From NCBI GenBank assembly GCA_003116975.1, contig BGKB01000153.1:62001-126000 (forward strand): DNA of 64,000 nt, given 5' to 3'. Below are positions 27,901 to 36,784 of this stretch, one piece after another; positions within the stretch are counted from its first letter, which is position 1; each line of letters starts with the position of its first letter. This stretch comes from Aurantiochytrium sp. KH105. Taxonomy: Eukaryota; Sar; Bigyra; Thraustochytrida; Thraustochytriidae. Position numbers and translations under genes: made by a program. Under the pieces are notes generated by a model, which saw only the letters and a program-made list of their open reading frames with translations, searched no databases and was not told the DNA's origin.

Positions 27901-30900
27901 GCGACCAGGCCTCGTAAGATGCGCAGCGCGCACATTATCGAGACCGCAGATTCCGGGCGCACAGCCAAAGACCGTGCAATGGCAGGACGGAATGCAGAAA
28001 AGAGCTCTCGGGGTGACAAACCGGCGACCCGATCTGACTGCGCAGCAACTTCTGCGCGCTGTACTTTGGCGTCGCGCTCTCGCTCGATGTTTTGTTGAGT
28101 CTCATAAGCTTCGCCGTCCAGCGGTTGCTCTGTCGTTGCAGGCGGACGCACATAATAGATGTCATCCTGAGCCAAGAATCGTTCGAGAAGTCGTAGGGCC
28201 ATATCTTGAGCATCAGAACCGAGTTGATTGCAAAACAGTTTGAGCAAGGTGTCGAGGGTGTGACGGTTCAATACTTTTGCGAATCTGGCTTGTGCATCAG
28301 CTTCTGCAGGGGCGACAAGCGTTGCCATGATGGAGAGCCACAGATCGCTGCGAGACTGACCGATCCAAAGCCCGGCTAGCTTGCAAATCTCTTGCGTGAA
28401 GAGGTCAACGAGTTCGTCAGTTTGGTTCTTGTCGTCAAGCACATTAAGGACCTGGCCGCAAACTTCGGCAGCCACGAGATTCAAGCGCTTGTCCCTCCAA
28501 CGAAGGCTCTTTGCAAGTCCCAAGAGGAACTTGCGTTTATGGTCGTCGGTAAAGTTCGGGTCTCCAAGCGGGTCGTAACCATGAGCAATGATGATGCCCA
28601 AAAGATTAAGACCGGCATGTCGTTGAATCGTGTGGGCTTTGAAAACTGCGGTTCGCGTACGCTCATTCATTTTTGAGCCGGCAAGAAACTGCTTGACAAT
28701 GACCTTTCGCTCAATTCGCACGCCAAGGCCACCTGCATCTTGTGTTTGGGCCTTTGGTTTCTTCCAAAACCCAATCATCATGCTGACCAGCTGCAGATTA
28801 GCCGTCATTATAGCCTTGGAAGAGCTCGCCACCCGCGTCATCAAGATTTCGATGAACTTGCTCGCATTTGCCCAAGCTTGCTCGTCGCCAACGGCGAACC
28901 GGGAACTGCCTTGCACTGCGCGCTCCCAACGACCTATCAACACACAAAAGTCGCGCAAGAGATAATGAAAGCCGCGACGCGCGGAAGCCTCTTCGTCTGA
29001 CGCAAACGGCGCTTCGAGGTCAAGCAAGACCTGAAGCGCAGGACGCAGCAGCGAGCCTGCAAACGGCGCGAAGAGCGTCGGTCGATTGAGAATGATTTTG
29101 AGGCCAAAGAGACGAACATTGATGGTGCAGCGGCGTCGTGCCTGTGCCTCGGCGCTGTCGCCAATTCCAAGCTCGAGACCCATCGTTTCTGTCCCCGATG
29201 TGAGAGCTGCAATGACCGAATCGACCCATACCGGCGTTGTGGAGACGATGGATGCATCGATCTCCTCTGCATTTGTCCACGCAAAGAGATCTTTTTTGCG
29301 CATGACGTCTAACATGGCCAGGACTCCCGTCATGCAGGGAAGTCGATTGAGTGGGTCAAGTTCCAAAGATTCAGCTTCGTCTGCAGCGCACTCTAACGCA
29401 ATAGCGCTCTCCGCTTTGTTGTAGTCATCGTCGTCCATCTTGATTGGTTCCTTTTTGTCGTCGTTGGTTTTGGTAGTTGGCCTTTCGGGATCGCTCTCAG
29501 AATTTTTTGCTTTTGAGGACGATGTGATCTGACCCGACGCATCGAGCTCAATTTCCATGTCAGCGCTGGTATCCGCCGGAATAGGGGGAGACGCGCTGTC
29601 GCCGATGACCATGCTATTGAGCTTGGCGCCAGCGAGGTTCTCTGGCGGTGCAAAGGAGTATTGCGTGACGTGGGTGCTTGAAAAGGTCGCGGCCGTCCGA
29701 AATGCCTTGACTGGAAGTCCCTGGTGCTCTGTATTGTCCAAGAGGCCCTCGACGCTGAGCATGCTATTGCCAAAGTTTGACTGGACCGCAAAGGTAGGTT
29801 CGTCTGCAACACTTTTACGCAATGGCACGAGGGCGTCCCACATGCCATCTCTGCCGATTTGAAAAACCAAACGCTCAAGGACTGAGGCTTTAGATTGCGT
29901 GCGTGCAAGTGCCACACACATAAACTGAAAGACGGCATTCGCGTAGGAGCCACCCTGTGCGCGCATTGCGCGCAAGAGGACTGCAGAGTCCGCGGCGCTT
30001 GGTGGCTTCTCACCACCTGGCGGTGGTGGTGACGGCTGGTGCGCAGCGGTCTTGGCCGCAGCGCGGCCTTCGCGTCCGAGACGGGTCAATTCCTGTTTGC
30101 CAAAGATACAAAGCTCGCGCGTAATATTGCGGCCTGCGTACTTTGCAGCAAAGATTTGATCGAGCTGATTTTTCGTCAAGCAGGTGTACATAACTTGGAG
30201 AATGTCGAGCGCGCTTTCACGAATGGAAAGAGACGCCTTGTCGAAGCGCGGAGACGATATGTGGGTCAGCACTGGGTGCGTGAGGCGAAGGAGAAGCGCG
30301 TGGTCATCTTCGGCGAGCCATGCGGTCCATGTGCTTGCGCGGATACGCTGCACTAACGGAAGCAGCAACATTGACATGAAGGTGCTACGAAGTGCCGCAG
30401 TTCGTTCTGATGTGGCAAATATGGTCTCGGTGCACTCACGACACATAATCAAGGCCGGTTCGTCGCCAGGGGCGCCGGAAAAGACATCCAGCGCAGCCAC
30501 AAGGTTTGTCAAGTGATCAGCGATATGCGTTGCGTAGACGTGCTCCTTGCCATCGCGCAGCTGACGATGCAAGATACGAAGGAGAAAGATTGATCCGCAC
30601 TTTTCCAACGCGAGGAAGAGCGCTTTCAATAAAAGTACAAAGTCATCGCGCTCCAAACTTGACAGTGAATCGTGCGCGCCGACGGGAAAATGGCGCGAGA
30701 CAATGGACTCGCGCACGAGTTCGAGCGCGCTCGCTTCGAGAGGAGTTGCCACCAATGACGTAGCAGTGGACTTTGCTTCCTTTTTGTTGCCTTGTTGGTG
30801 TGCGGCCCACTGGTGCCACTTGAGGGGCGCATTGGAAGTGAGTCCTCGAAAGAGAAGAGGCAGCATGGTGCAAGCGTCGACTTTGGCGGTGACGGCGGCC

Positions 30901-33900
30901 TCCGGGGCAAGAAGCCTTTGCATGATCATGGTCGCGACCTTGAGATGCAAGGCCTCCGGATCGGATCCTTTTTCTTCTTCATGAAATGCGAGCGGATCGA
31001 GTCGGAGCAGCCTGCCGAGAAGAATGCCTAGCTTGTGCCAAAAGCTGTCGATGTGGGCGTGTAATTTGGTATGGGGACCCGTCAAGAGCCTGTGCAAACC
31101 GCCGACGAGATGTTTTGTAAAGATTTTCGAGGAGACAAACGCCAGAGCCTGGTTACCGAGAAGGTTGGCGCGAATCGCGAGCTCGTCAGCTGCGGCAGTG
31201 AACATCTCGAACGCGCGTTCGCGCGCGAGGTCTTCCGGACCGCAAAGCGCATCGAGAACAGGGGACGAGGCTGCCTTCCATGAGTCGCGCGCGAGCAGGA
31301 CATGGAGTACGGTCTCTTGAAAGTTGGTGTAAAATGTTAGTTTGCCCAAGGCGTCGCGCACGAGATCCGCGGGATCCCATCCCAGATCAAGTGCCAGGTC
31401 GAGGGCTGCGGCCCCAGACTTGAGCTCCATGGGTGGCGGATCGTCTCCCAGTCCCGTCACCGCTCGTTGAAGGTAGCTGAGAGTATGCGCCGGGTTCTCG
31501 ATGAAGGAAAGATTGGCACGGTGGAGAATGCGATGACCTCGTAGCTTGGTCCGGAAACCAATTTCCGCATCTGCGAGGCTGCTTCCAGGGCTGGCAAGCA
31601 AGGAGGACTCGCCAGCGTCCTGCTCGAGAATTGAGGGCTGCATGGCCTTAATCTGTGTCGCAATGGCGGGAACATTGGCAACGGCAGACACGAAGCGCTC
31701 AAGTGCGGGAAAAAACGACTGTTGAATGGTGACGTTTTCGCGATCAAAAGCGCGCTGCGGGGACCGGGTGTGCAGGGCGAGACGGAAGACGAGAATTATG
31801 GCACTCGGTACGCAAGCGGCCAAGTCGACCTGGTTGGGCATGCTTTGGATGAGCTCGCTCAAAAGCGCGAGCGTCGACAACACAAAGGAAGAAACGATGG
31901 AGCGCGAGTACTCGGCTGCATTGTCGCGGTCCTGGAGGAGATGCGCCGCAGCTGCGTCGAGTGACGCAAGGAGCGGACGAGCATCATGAAAGATGTCGAG
32001 TGCATGCTGGCGGATGAGCCAATGCGTGGCATCAATGCGGCCCGTGAGATCCTCAATCCAGACACCGCGAGAAGCGCCGACGGACCGCGCGTTGTCGACG
32101 GTGGCAGGAATATCAGCAACAGAATCGATGGCAAAAGGCAACGCACGAGCTTTGGTCTCGTCCAGAAGAAGAAGGTCAAAGTCTGCGTCGGTGGGCTTTG
32201 GCACTGCAGGCGGCTCACCAGCCTTGAAGTCGGCGAGCCAGGCCTGCACCGCGTGTTTGCGGTCATGATCAATGACGCGAACAAAGATGGAAAAGAGCTC
32301 GCGGCACTTGCGGCGAAAGGCAAGTTCGCGACGCGAAATGCGAGCAAAGAGCCAACGAATAACCTCGTGAAGGTCTGCAAAGCGTCTGCGCGGCAGAGAC
32401 TCGTCAGGCAGTGCCAAAATGGTAGCCCGGCGGCTTATAATGCGGCAGAGACGATTCACGGCGCGCTCCGCCACCGCCACGGTCCCGATGGCTTGCTCGT
32501 CCTTGTGCGCAAGTCGTAGACAGGCCATTGCGTTTTCGAGGAATTCGAGAACGTTTTCGTCGACGAGGTCAGGGTTCTCGCGAAACTCGCGATACAGATT
32601 TTCAAAGGCCAGACAGGCCCCAAGACGCTGATAAGGGTCCGGATGGCGCATGAGAAAGTAGATGCGACGTAGTAAAGAACGCACGTTGGCCGCGCGGCGA
32701 CCCTGGTCATGGCGGCGGGTCTTCACGGACCACTTGAAGAAGATTCCGACGACTTGAGCGCAAACATCGCGCAGGGAGCCACCGGCTTTGGACTTGAGGT
32801 TGTCCATTGCGGCCTCGAGGAGCGCCATGGCCTCGGCATTTTCGGCGTCGACTTGATGCGCAAACCAAGCGGCAAGCTGCAAGACCAGCGGTTTGAAGAG
32901 CTGGCGCGCGACAGCCTCGGCGTCGACGGCAAGGTGCAGGAGACCTGGAAAGAGATGGCTGAAAATGGTAGCCATGGCATACGTCTCTTGGGAGGATGCC
33001 CCCGAGGCTGCGGATCCGCGTGCTGTCTCGTTGGAGCGGCCGACCATGAAGAGCACAAGCGCATGAAGTAGCTCGCACGCGGCGACTTTGACTTGGCGCT
33101 GCGGAGCGTTTCGCGCGAGATCTAAGGCACGAGGGATGAGATCATCGAGCTGGACGTGAAGTGAATGGTTGACAAAGCGAAAGTTAAAGGAGACGCGATC
33201 TTGTGTATCCCACCGAAAACCTTGCGCGAGCGAATCCTCGACGGAAGGAAGCACAAAGCGGTTCATGCCGCCGATTCGCCCGAGAAACTCGACAATGCGA
33301 AGGTCGAGAGCATCCATGTCGGCTGTGATGCCGACCCCGAGACTAGAGCTCCCTTTGATACCTTTGAGACGTCGCGCTCGATCAGCGCGGGTTTCGAATG
33401 TACGTAACTTTGCGGCGTTGCTTTGTGTTTTGAAGGAGAGAAACTTGCCAAGGTGCGGCAGAATACGCTGAAGGGCGGCCGGGTCAAGGACCCCGCCACG
33501 GAACCAGAGCATGATGGCATCAATAGCCTGCGAGGAGAGGTCAGGCCATGCGCGCCCACCTGTAACGAGAGCAGCAATGATGGCAGCTTCAAATTGTGCG
33601 TGTCTAGAGCGCACAATGCAAAGAGGTGCGGCCAGAATGCATTGAAGACAGGCGCTGAAGAGCTCGTCCTGGTATTGCTTGGAACGCATAAAGGCCATGT
33701 CGAGAAAACGCTGGGCGTGGCCAATGTAATTCTCCGTCGGAATGGTGAAGACAATGTGCATGAGTTTGTAGTATCCACTTACGAGTGGGAAAATGGCGGA
33801 GCGCTCGAGAATGACCTGGGCAAGTACGGGTGCCCATTTGACAAGTTTCTCTGCATCCAACCCTGCAAAACCTGGCGGCAGGACGCGGCTGCAGAGTTCA

Positions 33901-36275
33901 ACGAGGTTGAGAAAGGCCAGGTATTGTAGGGGTTTTTCCGGGACGAGTTTTTCAGCATTTGCCGCGGTGGCGACAGTGTGAGTGAGAAGATCGGCGGGGT
34001 CTTCCATGCCGAATTCAAGATCAGCTGCGTCAGCACGATCGTTGTCATGGTCGGTCCTCATGCTTTCCTCTTCTTCGGGGGTTCGCGGACGGAGCGCGAG
34101 ATTCAAGGCCTGCGTCATCTTTGTAACGACCTGGATAAAGTGGTCAAGAACTTGCTCTTGGTGTTTTGGCTGCTCGAGCAAGTCAGCTTCGTCTTTGTCA
34201 AATTCAGTATCATCGTTGTCGTTGTTGCCATCGTTCGCCGCAGCTCTAAGGTCGGGTCCTCCTATGTGGGGATCAAGATCGTCGGCGTCTTCTTCGGCAT
34301 GGGATTTTTGGTTTGGGTTGGCGCGTGATGTTGTTTGATTGTTTGGCGAGGCGCCATCGTCGGTGGAGGCGGCGGCATGGGGAAAGAGGAACTTCCACAT
34401 GGGGACATAGGCGAATAAAAGTCTGGTTTCCGGTGCACCCGTTTCTGGATGAAAGAGAGTGATGGATGATGAATGTCTGGGGATCGTTGCGCAAGATTGA
34501 ACAAGGAGTGGGCGGATTGTGAGATCGAGAAGGCGTCGAAGGGCCTGGCCCTTGGGTTGGAGGGCCGCGGTGAGACTTTTGATGGCGCGCTGTACGGTGA
34601 CACGATCGATCGCAAAGAGACCTGGATAGGCGCGTCCGAGAAAGAGGATTTCACGTGCCAGAAAATCAAGGAGAATTTGGTCTCGCTCGTCAATCTTGTT
34701 GGCTGGAAGGTGAGTGATAATGCGGGCGTAGGTGCGAAGGAAGCGTGCGTGACGCACAACTTGCTCTGTGCGACGCTTGAGATGGAAGCGGGCGTCGCCC
34801 GCAATTTTATGTGAGGAAAAGAGAGTGTAAGTTTCGTCCTCCATGTCCGCTTGCGTCATGCCAATGGTGGTGCTGTCGAGAAGGCCGGCCGTGGAGCTGG
34901 CTGCGGTTTCCGCGCTAAGAAATGCAGGCACGAGGTGCTCTTCGTTGCGGTCAATGGTGTCGCTGGCCTCTTTGAGAATGTGAAGGAGGCGGCGAAGCAC
35001 ATTGGCGTCCTCGAAGGCAAGGACCGCAGGCGCGAAATAGCCGTAGCCGTTGATGACGAGCTCTACATCCCGATTGGTGAGCGTCTCGGCGTGGTGCTTG
35101 GCGCTCGAGGTTGCGGCCGCGTCGGAGGCATCTGCGGTGGCGTCTCCGCGCGCATCTCGCGCGTGCTCGAGAATGTTGCGAAAGGTGTTCATGAAAGAAT
35201 TCATGGTATCGCGAGCATGAGGAGGGGTTTCGCCTGGTGCGGCGGCAAGATCGGCGAGACTGCGCCCGACGGTCTTGAGAACCGCCAAGGCGCCGCGATA
35301 GCCGGGACTGCGTACTTTTTGGTGCGGGGAGCGCGAGAGGGTATACAGGGCATTGTAAATGTCTTTTGGGTCGCGGAGCACGTCAGGCTCAAAGGTTTGG
35401 ATTTGGTCCGCGAGTAGGAGCGCGGCACGTTTGGGAACTTCGAATCGGTTTTGTCGCGAGGAAATATTGAGTTCGTGTCGAATAAGCTTGAAGAGGCGAG
35501 CGCGTTCGTCTGAGCTGCAGAGTGGAAAGTGTCGCAGGAGCGTCTGAAGGCACTGGAAGGCGCCCTCGACGAGTGCGTTTTCAGCCTTGGAGTCTTCCAC
35601 CCCTGCGTTTTTCTCGAGAACGGCAATGCAGACTTGGCGAAGTTTGTCGCCGAGAGGTTTTTCCATGTGTTCATGAGTGCGATCGCGGGCAAAGAGGGGC
35701 GGGTATCGATTGACAAGTATGCCAAGCGTGATGAGACATTCCTTTTTCACGGAGGGGCGGACCTTGGGTCCCGAGTGAGCGACGCGGAAGAGCGCGGTGG
35801 CGAGTGGATCAACAGCAAGCTCTTTTGCATCAAGGAAAACAGCGGTGAGTTCGAAGAGGCTTTGGAGTGGCAAGAGCGCAGCGCGTCGCGCGTCTGCGGC
35901 GGTTTCGACTTTGAAGGCGCGGAAGGCGACGTCTCTGATGTCGAGGGCGTAGTCGACGACGGATCGCGCGCCAACGCGTTTGATCCAGCGGCCCACGAGG
36001 CTGTAGAGCTTTGCGCGGAGTGAGATCTCGGCCTTGTCGGAGAGTGCTGGGTCGGCCTGTGTGACGGCCTGTTCGAGAAAGTGGAGAAGGCCTGGTGCTT
36101 CTGTGCGGAGAAGCAAGAGGTGCGAGCATTCGAGCACGGCCCGTGCGCCGGGCTGCAGACTAAGGAGTGTTTCCTCGAGCTCGTCGACGAGGAGGTCGAG
36201 GCCGGCGTCGAGGCGCTCGCCGGCGTGCAGCTCTTGCAGCTTTTCTCGCAAGGTCGCGGCGGGTCCTTGGTCCAT
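21981..36275 (-). CDS. DNA-dependent protein kinase catalytic subunit-like PIKK (DNA-PKcs)
   Basis: A 4764-residue protein in one uninterrupted exon, ATG at 36275. About 2900 residues of helical-repeat (HEAT-like) solenoid come first, then an SQ/TQ-rich region, a FAT-type helical region and a PI3K-like kinase domain. Kinase landmarks are LVKGGDDLR (Lys 4316), GIGDRHLDN (Asp 4536, Asn 4541) and HIDFGYSFG (Asp 4555). It ends in a FATC tail, ATDPGILARQWVGWASYL. The ANPVSV segment before the tail and PELAPFRLTRQF after the DFG loop are DNA-PKcs-like. The intact catalytic residues exclude TRRAP/Tra1, a pseudokinase of similar length. Human DNA-PKcs is about 4128 residues, so this one is longer, partly through disordered insertions such as the Ser/Lys-rich one in the kinase domain. 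The family role is Ku-dependent end joining of DNA breaks in the nucleus. It is divergent with TFIIE-beta. Confidence 0.88.
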   Translation of the reverse strand: MDQGPAATLREKLQELHAGERLDAGLDLLVDELEETLLSLQPGARAVLECSHLLLLRTEAPGLLHFLEQAVTQADPALSDKAEISLRAKLYSLVGRWIKRVGARSVVDYALDIRDVAFRAFKVETAADARRAALLPLQSLFELTAVFLDAKELAVDPLATALFRVAHSGPKVRPSVKKECLITLGILVNRYPPLFARDRTHEHMEKPLGDKLRQVCIAVLEKNAGVEDSKAENALVEGAFQCLQTLLRHFPLCSSDERARLFKLIRHELNISSRQNRFEVPKRAALLLADQIQTFEPDVLRDPKDIYNALYTLSRSPHQKVRSPGYRGALAVLKTVGRSLADLAAAPGETPPHARDTMNSFMNTFRNILEHARDARGDATADASDAAATSSAKHHAETLTNRDVELVINGYGYFAPAVLAFEDANVLRRLLHILKEASDTIDRNEEHLVPAFLSAETAASSTAGLLDSTTIGMTQADMEDETYTLFSSHKIAGDARFHLKRRTEQVVRHARFLRTYARIITHLPANKIDERDQILLDFLAREILFLGRAYPGLFAIDRVTVQRAIKSLTAALQPKGQALRRLLDLTIRPLLVQSCATIPRHSSSITLFHPETGAPETRLLFAYVPMWKFLFPHAAASTDDGASPNNQTTSRANPNQKSHAEEDADDLDPHIGGPDLRAAANDGNNDNDDTEFDKDEADLLEQPKHQEQVLDHFIQVVTKMTQALNLALRPRTPEEEESMRTDHDNDRADAADLEFGMEDPADLLTHTVATAANAEKLVPEKPLQYLAFLNLVELCSRVLPPGFAGLDAEKLVKWAPVLAQVILERSAIFPLVSGYYKLMHIVFTIPTENYIGHAQRFLDMAFMRSKQYQDELFSACLQCILAAPLCIVRSRHAQFEAAIIAALVTGGRAWPDLSSQAIDAIMLWFRGGVLDPAALQRILPHLGKFLSFKTQSNAAKLRTFETRADRARRLKGIKGSSSLGVGITADMDALDLRIVEFLGRIGGMNRFVLPSVEDSLAQGFRWDTQDRVSFNFRFVNHSLHVQLDDLIPRALDLARNAPQRQVKVAACELLHALVLFMVGRSNETARGSAASGASSQETYAMATIFSHLFPGLLHLAVDAEAVARQLFKPLVLQLAAWFAHQVDAENAEAMALLEAAMDNLKSKAGGSLRDVCAQVVGIFFKWSVKTRRHDQGRRAANVRSLLRRIYFLMRHPDPYQRLGACLAFENLYREFRENPDLVDENVLEFLENAMACLRLAHKDEQAIGTVAVAERAVNRLCRIISRRATILALPDESLPRRRFADLHEVIRWLFARISRRELAFRRKCRELFSIFVRVIDHDRKHAVQAWLADFKAGEPPAVPKPTDADFDLLLLDETKARALPFAIDSVADIPATVDNARSVGASRGVWIEDLTGRIDATHWLIRQHALDIFHDARPLLASLDAAAAHLLQDRDNAAEYSRSIVSSFVLSTLALLSELIQSMPNQVDLAACVPSAIILVFRLALHTRSPQRAFDRENVTIQQSFFPALERFVSAVANVPAIATQIKAMQPSILEQDAGESSLLASPGSSLADAEIGFRTKLRGHRILHRANLSFIENPAHTLSYLQRAVTGLGDDPPPMELKSGAAALDLALDLGWDPADLVRDALGKLTFYTNFQETVLHVLLARDSWKAASSPVLDALCGPEDLARERAFEMFTAAADELAIRANLLGNQALAFVSSKIFTKHLVGGLHRLLTGPHTKLHAHIDSFWHKLGILLGRLLRLDPLAFHEEEKGSDPEALHLKVATMIMQRLLAPEAAVTAKVDACTMLPLLFRGLTSNAPLKWHQWAAHQQGNKKEAKSTATSLVATPLEASALELVRESIVSRHFPVGAHDSLSSLERDDFVLLLKALFLALEKCGSIFLLRILHRQLRDGKEHVYATHIADHLTNLVAALDVFSGAPGDEPALIMCRECTETIFATSERTAALRSTFMSMLLLPLVQRIRASTWTAWLAEDDHALLLRLTHPVLTHISSPRFDKASLSIRESALDILQVMYTCLTKNQLDQIFAAKYAGRNITRELCIFGKQELTRLGREGRAAAKTAAHQPSPPPPGGEKPPSAADSAVLLRAMRAQGGSYANAVFQFMCVALARTQSKASVLERLVFQIGRDGMWDALVPLRKSVADEPTFAVQSNFGNSMLSVEGLLDNTEHQGLPVKAFRTAATFSSTHVTQYSFAPPENLAGAKLNSMVIGDSASPPIPADTSADMEIELDASGQITSSSKAKNSESDPERPTTKTNDDKKEPIKMDDDDYNKAESAIALECAADEAESLELDPLNRLPCMTGVLAMLDVMRKKDLFAWTNAEEIDASIVSTTPVWVDSVIAALTSGTETMGLELGIGDSAEAQARRRCTINVRLFGLKIILNRPTLFAPFAGSLLRPALQVLLDLEAPFASDEEASARRGFHYLLRDFCVLIGRWERAVQGSSRFAVGDEQAWANASKFIEILMTRVASSSKAIMTANLQLVSMMIGFWKKPKAQTQDAGGLGVRIERKVIVKQFLAGSKMNERTRTAVFKAHTIQRHAGLNLLGIIIAHGYDPLGDPNFTDDHKRKFLLGLAKSLRWRDKRLNLVAAEVCGQVLNVLDDKNQTDELVDLFTQEICKLAGLWIGQSRSDLWLSIMATLVAPAEADAQARFAKVLNRHTLDTLLKLFCNQLGSDAQDMALRLLERFLAQDDIYYVRPPATTEQPLDGEAYETQQNIERERDAKVQRAEVAAQSDRVAGLSPRELFSAFRPAIARSLAVRPESAVSIMCALRILRGLVAGMDRAAEPFSIIEWSDLFAPNIINVARGHVSPAARRQAYRLLMWLYQRFEPLRGHRAIVAALATGLGDPDAATRTELFAFWDHEDRLPDSSPFDRFVHCLSALDPEYSSESAASAASSDGDGERQTSARAITGLANKSSWVGHVAGLMLASIRKMSRYNAEFGDEPEKMVTQGLEESAQFRPLRVDASWEHSQAGGRAGAGMTGSQPMAPLFSQSALAASQDGTQGYMGGLAPAGMVRATQDAADLLFTPTMAPSTQFTDAGNMGTQADLATTLLPGTQRVTKRRRRVLRGTLEASKRQTVSAFTDNVFSKAFPMPASRAQNSTGLVDHANSSNRNSSSGALGRARADDGEEEDDEDNLSEGETAELEAGEGPRPDASANDLYRAGKNSRKAPVGANVTKATQSSETKPRGTLAMGGALPSWLERRRFDPKRYGLSSADPSARQIGADFTPKAKADNADVFRTDAYRERRRREAQRRKDRRRRAGKVRLYRKYRAGEIPDVEIPIRDMVEPMIAVCTMDARSAQHILVSILRGICDRLIGTEAQFRALVPAGTSKKRMDCLQELLQAMQMLLRKARAQPDVVNCVEALIVVVNEAIDRAGPMTSLQDSEQSPVNLVPRTMADAAIQARCIASGILAMESTILRTRRRAKQMSMSKTMQESLVADYWLELLRLYDALGEQDVLTSILSNAVQDERALHALELQESLNYKAAAEIYMNLIEDEHSTAGSESEAAAKEQKLRYLWRGRLDCLLYDRRWTSLLEDLLLESHTALNGWESDRDKRAQLVREQRLPEKYPALPTALWDQGRFATHVLPYMRVGLHEETESERAVRFVREALRGERTAFETNELPQVAERMLAPEERSDWLTRWAPVDLVLYDLEQSNYVAARARVEARLGEFANTWSSIGEFGRSSKRALLKPLMSLMDLRSYFEARETLVKNGFDETRSLAVFQDLIDQWQRATPAKTFDSADVWESVKFTRLKALSALGREIVSRLPELRTDVNLRMQAFGCASILQDAVALTAQRHFALAREDIRRVRKQLRANAHGGEPDEKLAIAVYETEVEHLLEKTISRRVPLDERVKDVMTSIKLVDGVSSRADSLSADALAVQGRMAASVHARATDILLQIRDHGEPVATHEEIQKHAAKAFIAFTKLPPASAGRLALSKFLSRMLREYAGASLNDAVTFLGEERTVEDLAVVFVNEVMTGARAGALEALDLLPRVLSLLTRLGHVQALAEAFSTQAEEVPSWTFLRWVPQILALLPKPGVGPLVLPVLIRLAHDYPQALSASFNVSRQCMQAQLDANTVEDDPVDVRDRIDQLETALRSQLFTSFLTAFHGLHHPELRMKAALSKLKNRLVQGGPKPQMEADLARIWRRDVLEDVLAVSKSGVGKSVGRYNKQYAQQHRRLFDYFGKHGETISAEKVKKFLTKSARGVGATTQVPSNVPPLMDLSQFSEWLADFDMSNFAEGIEVPGQYENLGMQAPPRVNQHALIASFSQRLKVMGSKEKPKCLVMRGDDEREYKFLVKGGDDLRMDSRIQQLFGVMNKIFQQDAACAQRGLQLKTYRVIPLSLDIGLLEWVENTKTFRSVLEEQYTSHPDFSLIERGKSASSASSASAQSTGSTRKRKRGSSGGAQSNDRSEGGPSSEAPASLSHQSWKAFKALQSCFRKVSASVGSSADYAKVYDPSNNALVIENFAKVPELVPEDLIRRHLLHLASSAEGFISIRQNLARSIGTACIGTYLLGIGDRHLDNILLSERDGAVVHIDFGYSFGFSVTHLPIPELAPFRLTRQFVGVLQPLRSETVLFHSMVHSLRALREQRQMITHVMEVFLNEPMIDWTQRIRKDAGQMAQQAEAAVEGAEVVLEEQAGTRDHRIDRARLKLEGANPVSVMASEVNERRSKTVPRDNILRVLQASIRNGASDAAGSARIDLAVDGPQKEWETQMLSEVDQVNTLIAMATDPGILARQWVGWASYL
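27060..27300 (-). other. SQ/TQ cluster within the DNA-PKcs-like protein
   Basis: Residues about 2997-3071 contain eight Ser/Thr-Gln sites (GSQ, FSQ, ASQ, GTQ, ATQ, STQ, GTQ, GTQ) in 75 residues. SQ/TQ is the consensus of PIKK kinases. The position, between solenoid and FAT region, corresponds to the autophosphorylation cluster of human DNA-PKcs. Confidence 0.7.
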
Positions 36276-36296
36276 GGTCTCGACGGCCGGGCCTCC

Positions 36297-36332
<36 letters not shown>

Positions 36333-36333
36333 A
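36297..36333. repeat. CCAG tetramer array (about 9 units)
   Basis: A pure CCAG array ends 22 bases upstream of the DNA-PKcs-like ATG at 36275. On the coding strand it reads as CTGG/GCTG, the same GCTN class as in other leaders. Confidence 0.95.
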
Positions 36334-36410
36334 CCGCCGCGCCGTCAGGCAGTCACCCACACAGCTGGGCTCTGCGCGTGGCGTGCAAGCGCCCGCGCGC
36401 TTTCAAGTCG

Positions 36411-36450
36411 CTCTGCTCTGCTCTGCTCTGCTCTGCTCTGCTCTGCTCTG
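36411..36450. repeat. CTCTG pentamer array (8 units)
   Basis: Eight perfect CTCTG units lie in the middle of the divergent promoter, 335 bases upstream of the TFIIE-beta ATG. Confidence 0.95.
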
Positions 36451-36671
36451 TTCGATTGTCCGCAACTCGTATCTGCGGAACCCGAAGCCTGCGAATCTGC
36501 GTTGTCCAGAGGCTTCGCGTCTGCTAGATATGTCCTTGCCCGAGCTCGCTCTGCGCGCCAGAGCAGGTTTGCCTTGGCTTCCGCGCGCGGGCGAGCGCGG
36601 GCGAGCGCGCGACGGGGCGCGACGGGGCGCGGCCGCGCGGAAGCGTCTGCAGCGCGAGCGTTGGCGGCGCG

Positions 36672-36710
36672 GCGAGCGAGCGAGGGAGCGAGGGAGCGAG
36701 CGAGGGAGGC
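36672..36710. repeat. GAGC/GAGG tetramer array
   Basis: About nine tetramers of form GAGS lie about 75 bases upstream of the TFIIE-beta ATG, within its expected 5' leader. Confidence 0.8.
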
Positions 36711-36784
36711 GCGCGCGCGCGACGGCGGCGGTCGTCGTCGCGGTCGTCGCGGGCGCGGAGGAGGGCGCGGGCGTCGCGGGCGCC

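Larger units (their letters stand above)
36276..36784. promoter_or_regulatory. Head-to-head promoter, DNA-PKcs-like / TFIIE-beta
   Basis: 509 bases separate the two start codons. Three tandem arrays lie in it: CCAG at 36297-36333, CTCTG at 36411-36450 and GAGC/GAGG at 36672-36710. The array nearest each ATG probably lies in that gene's 5' leader. No TATA-like box was evident. Confidence 0.55.

Noticed and set aside
21981-36275. Identification of the giant gene as TRRAP/Tra1
   Set aside because: Length would fit, but TRRAP/Tra1 lacks the catalytic Asp, Asn and DFG residues that are all present here; FATC and post-DFG segments look like DNA-PKcs.
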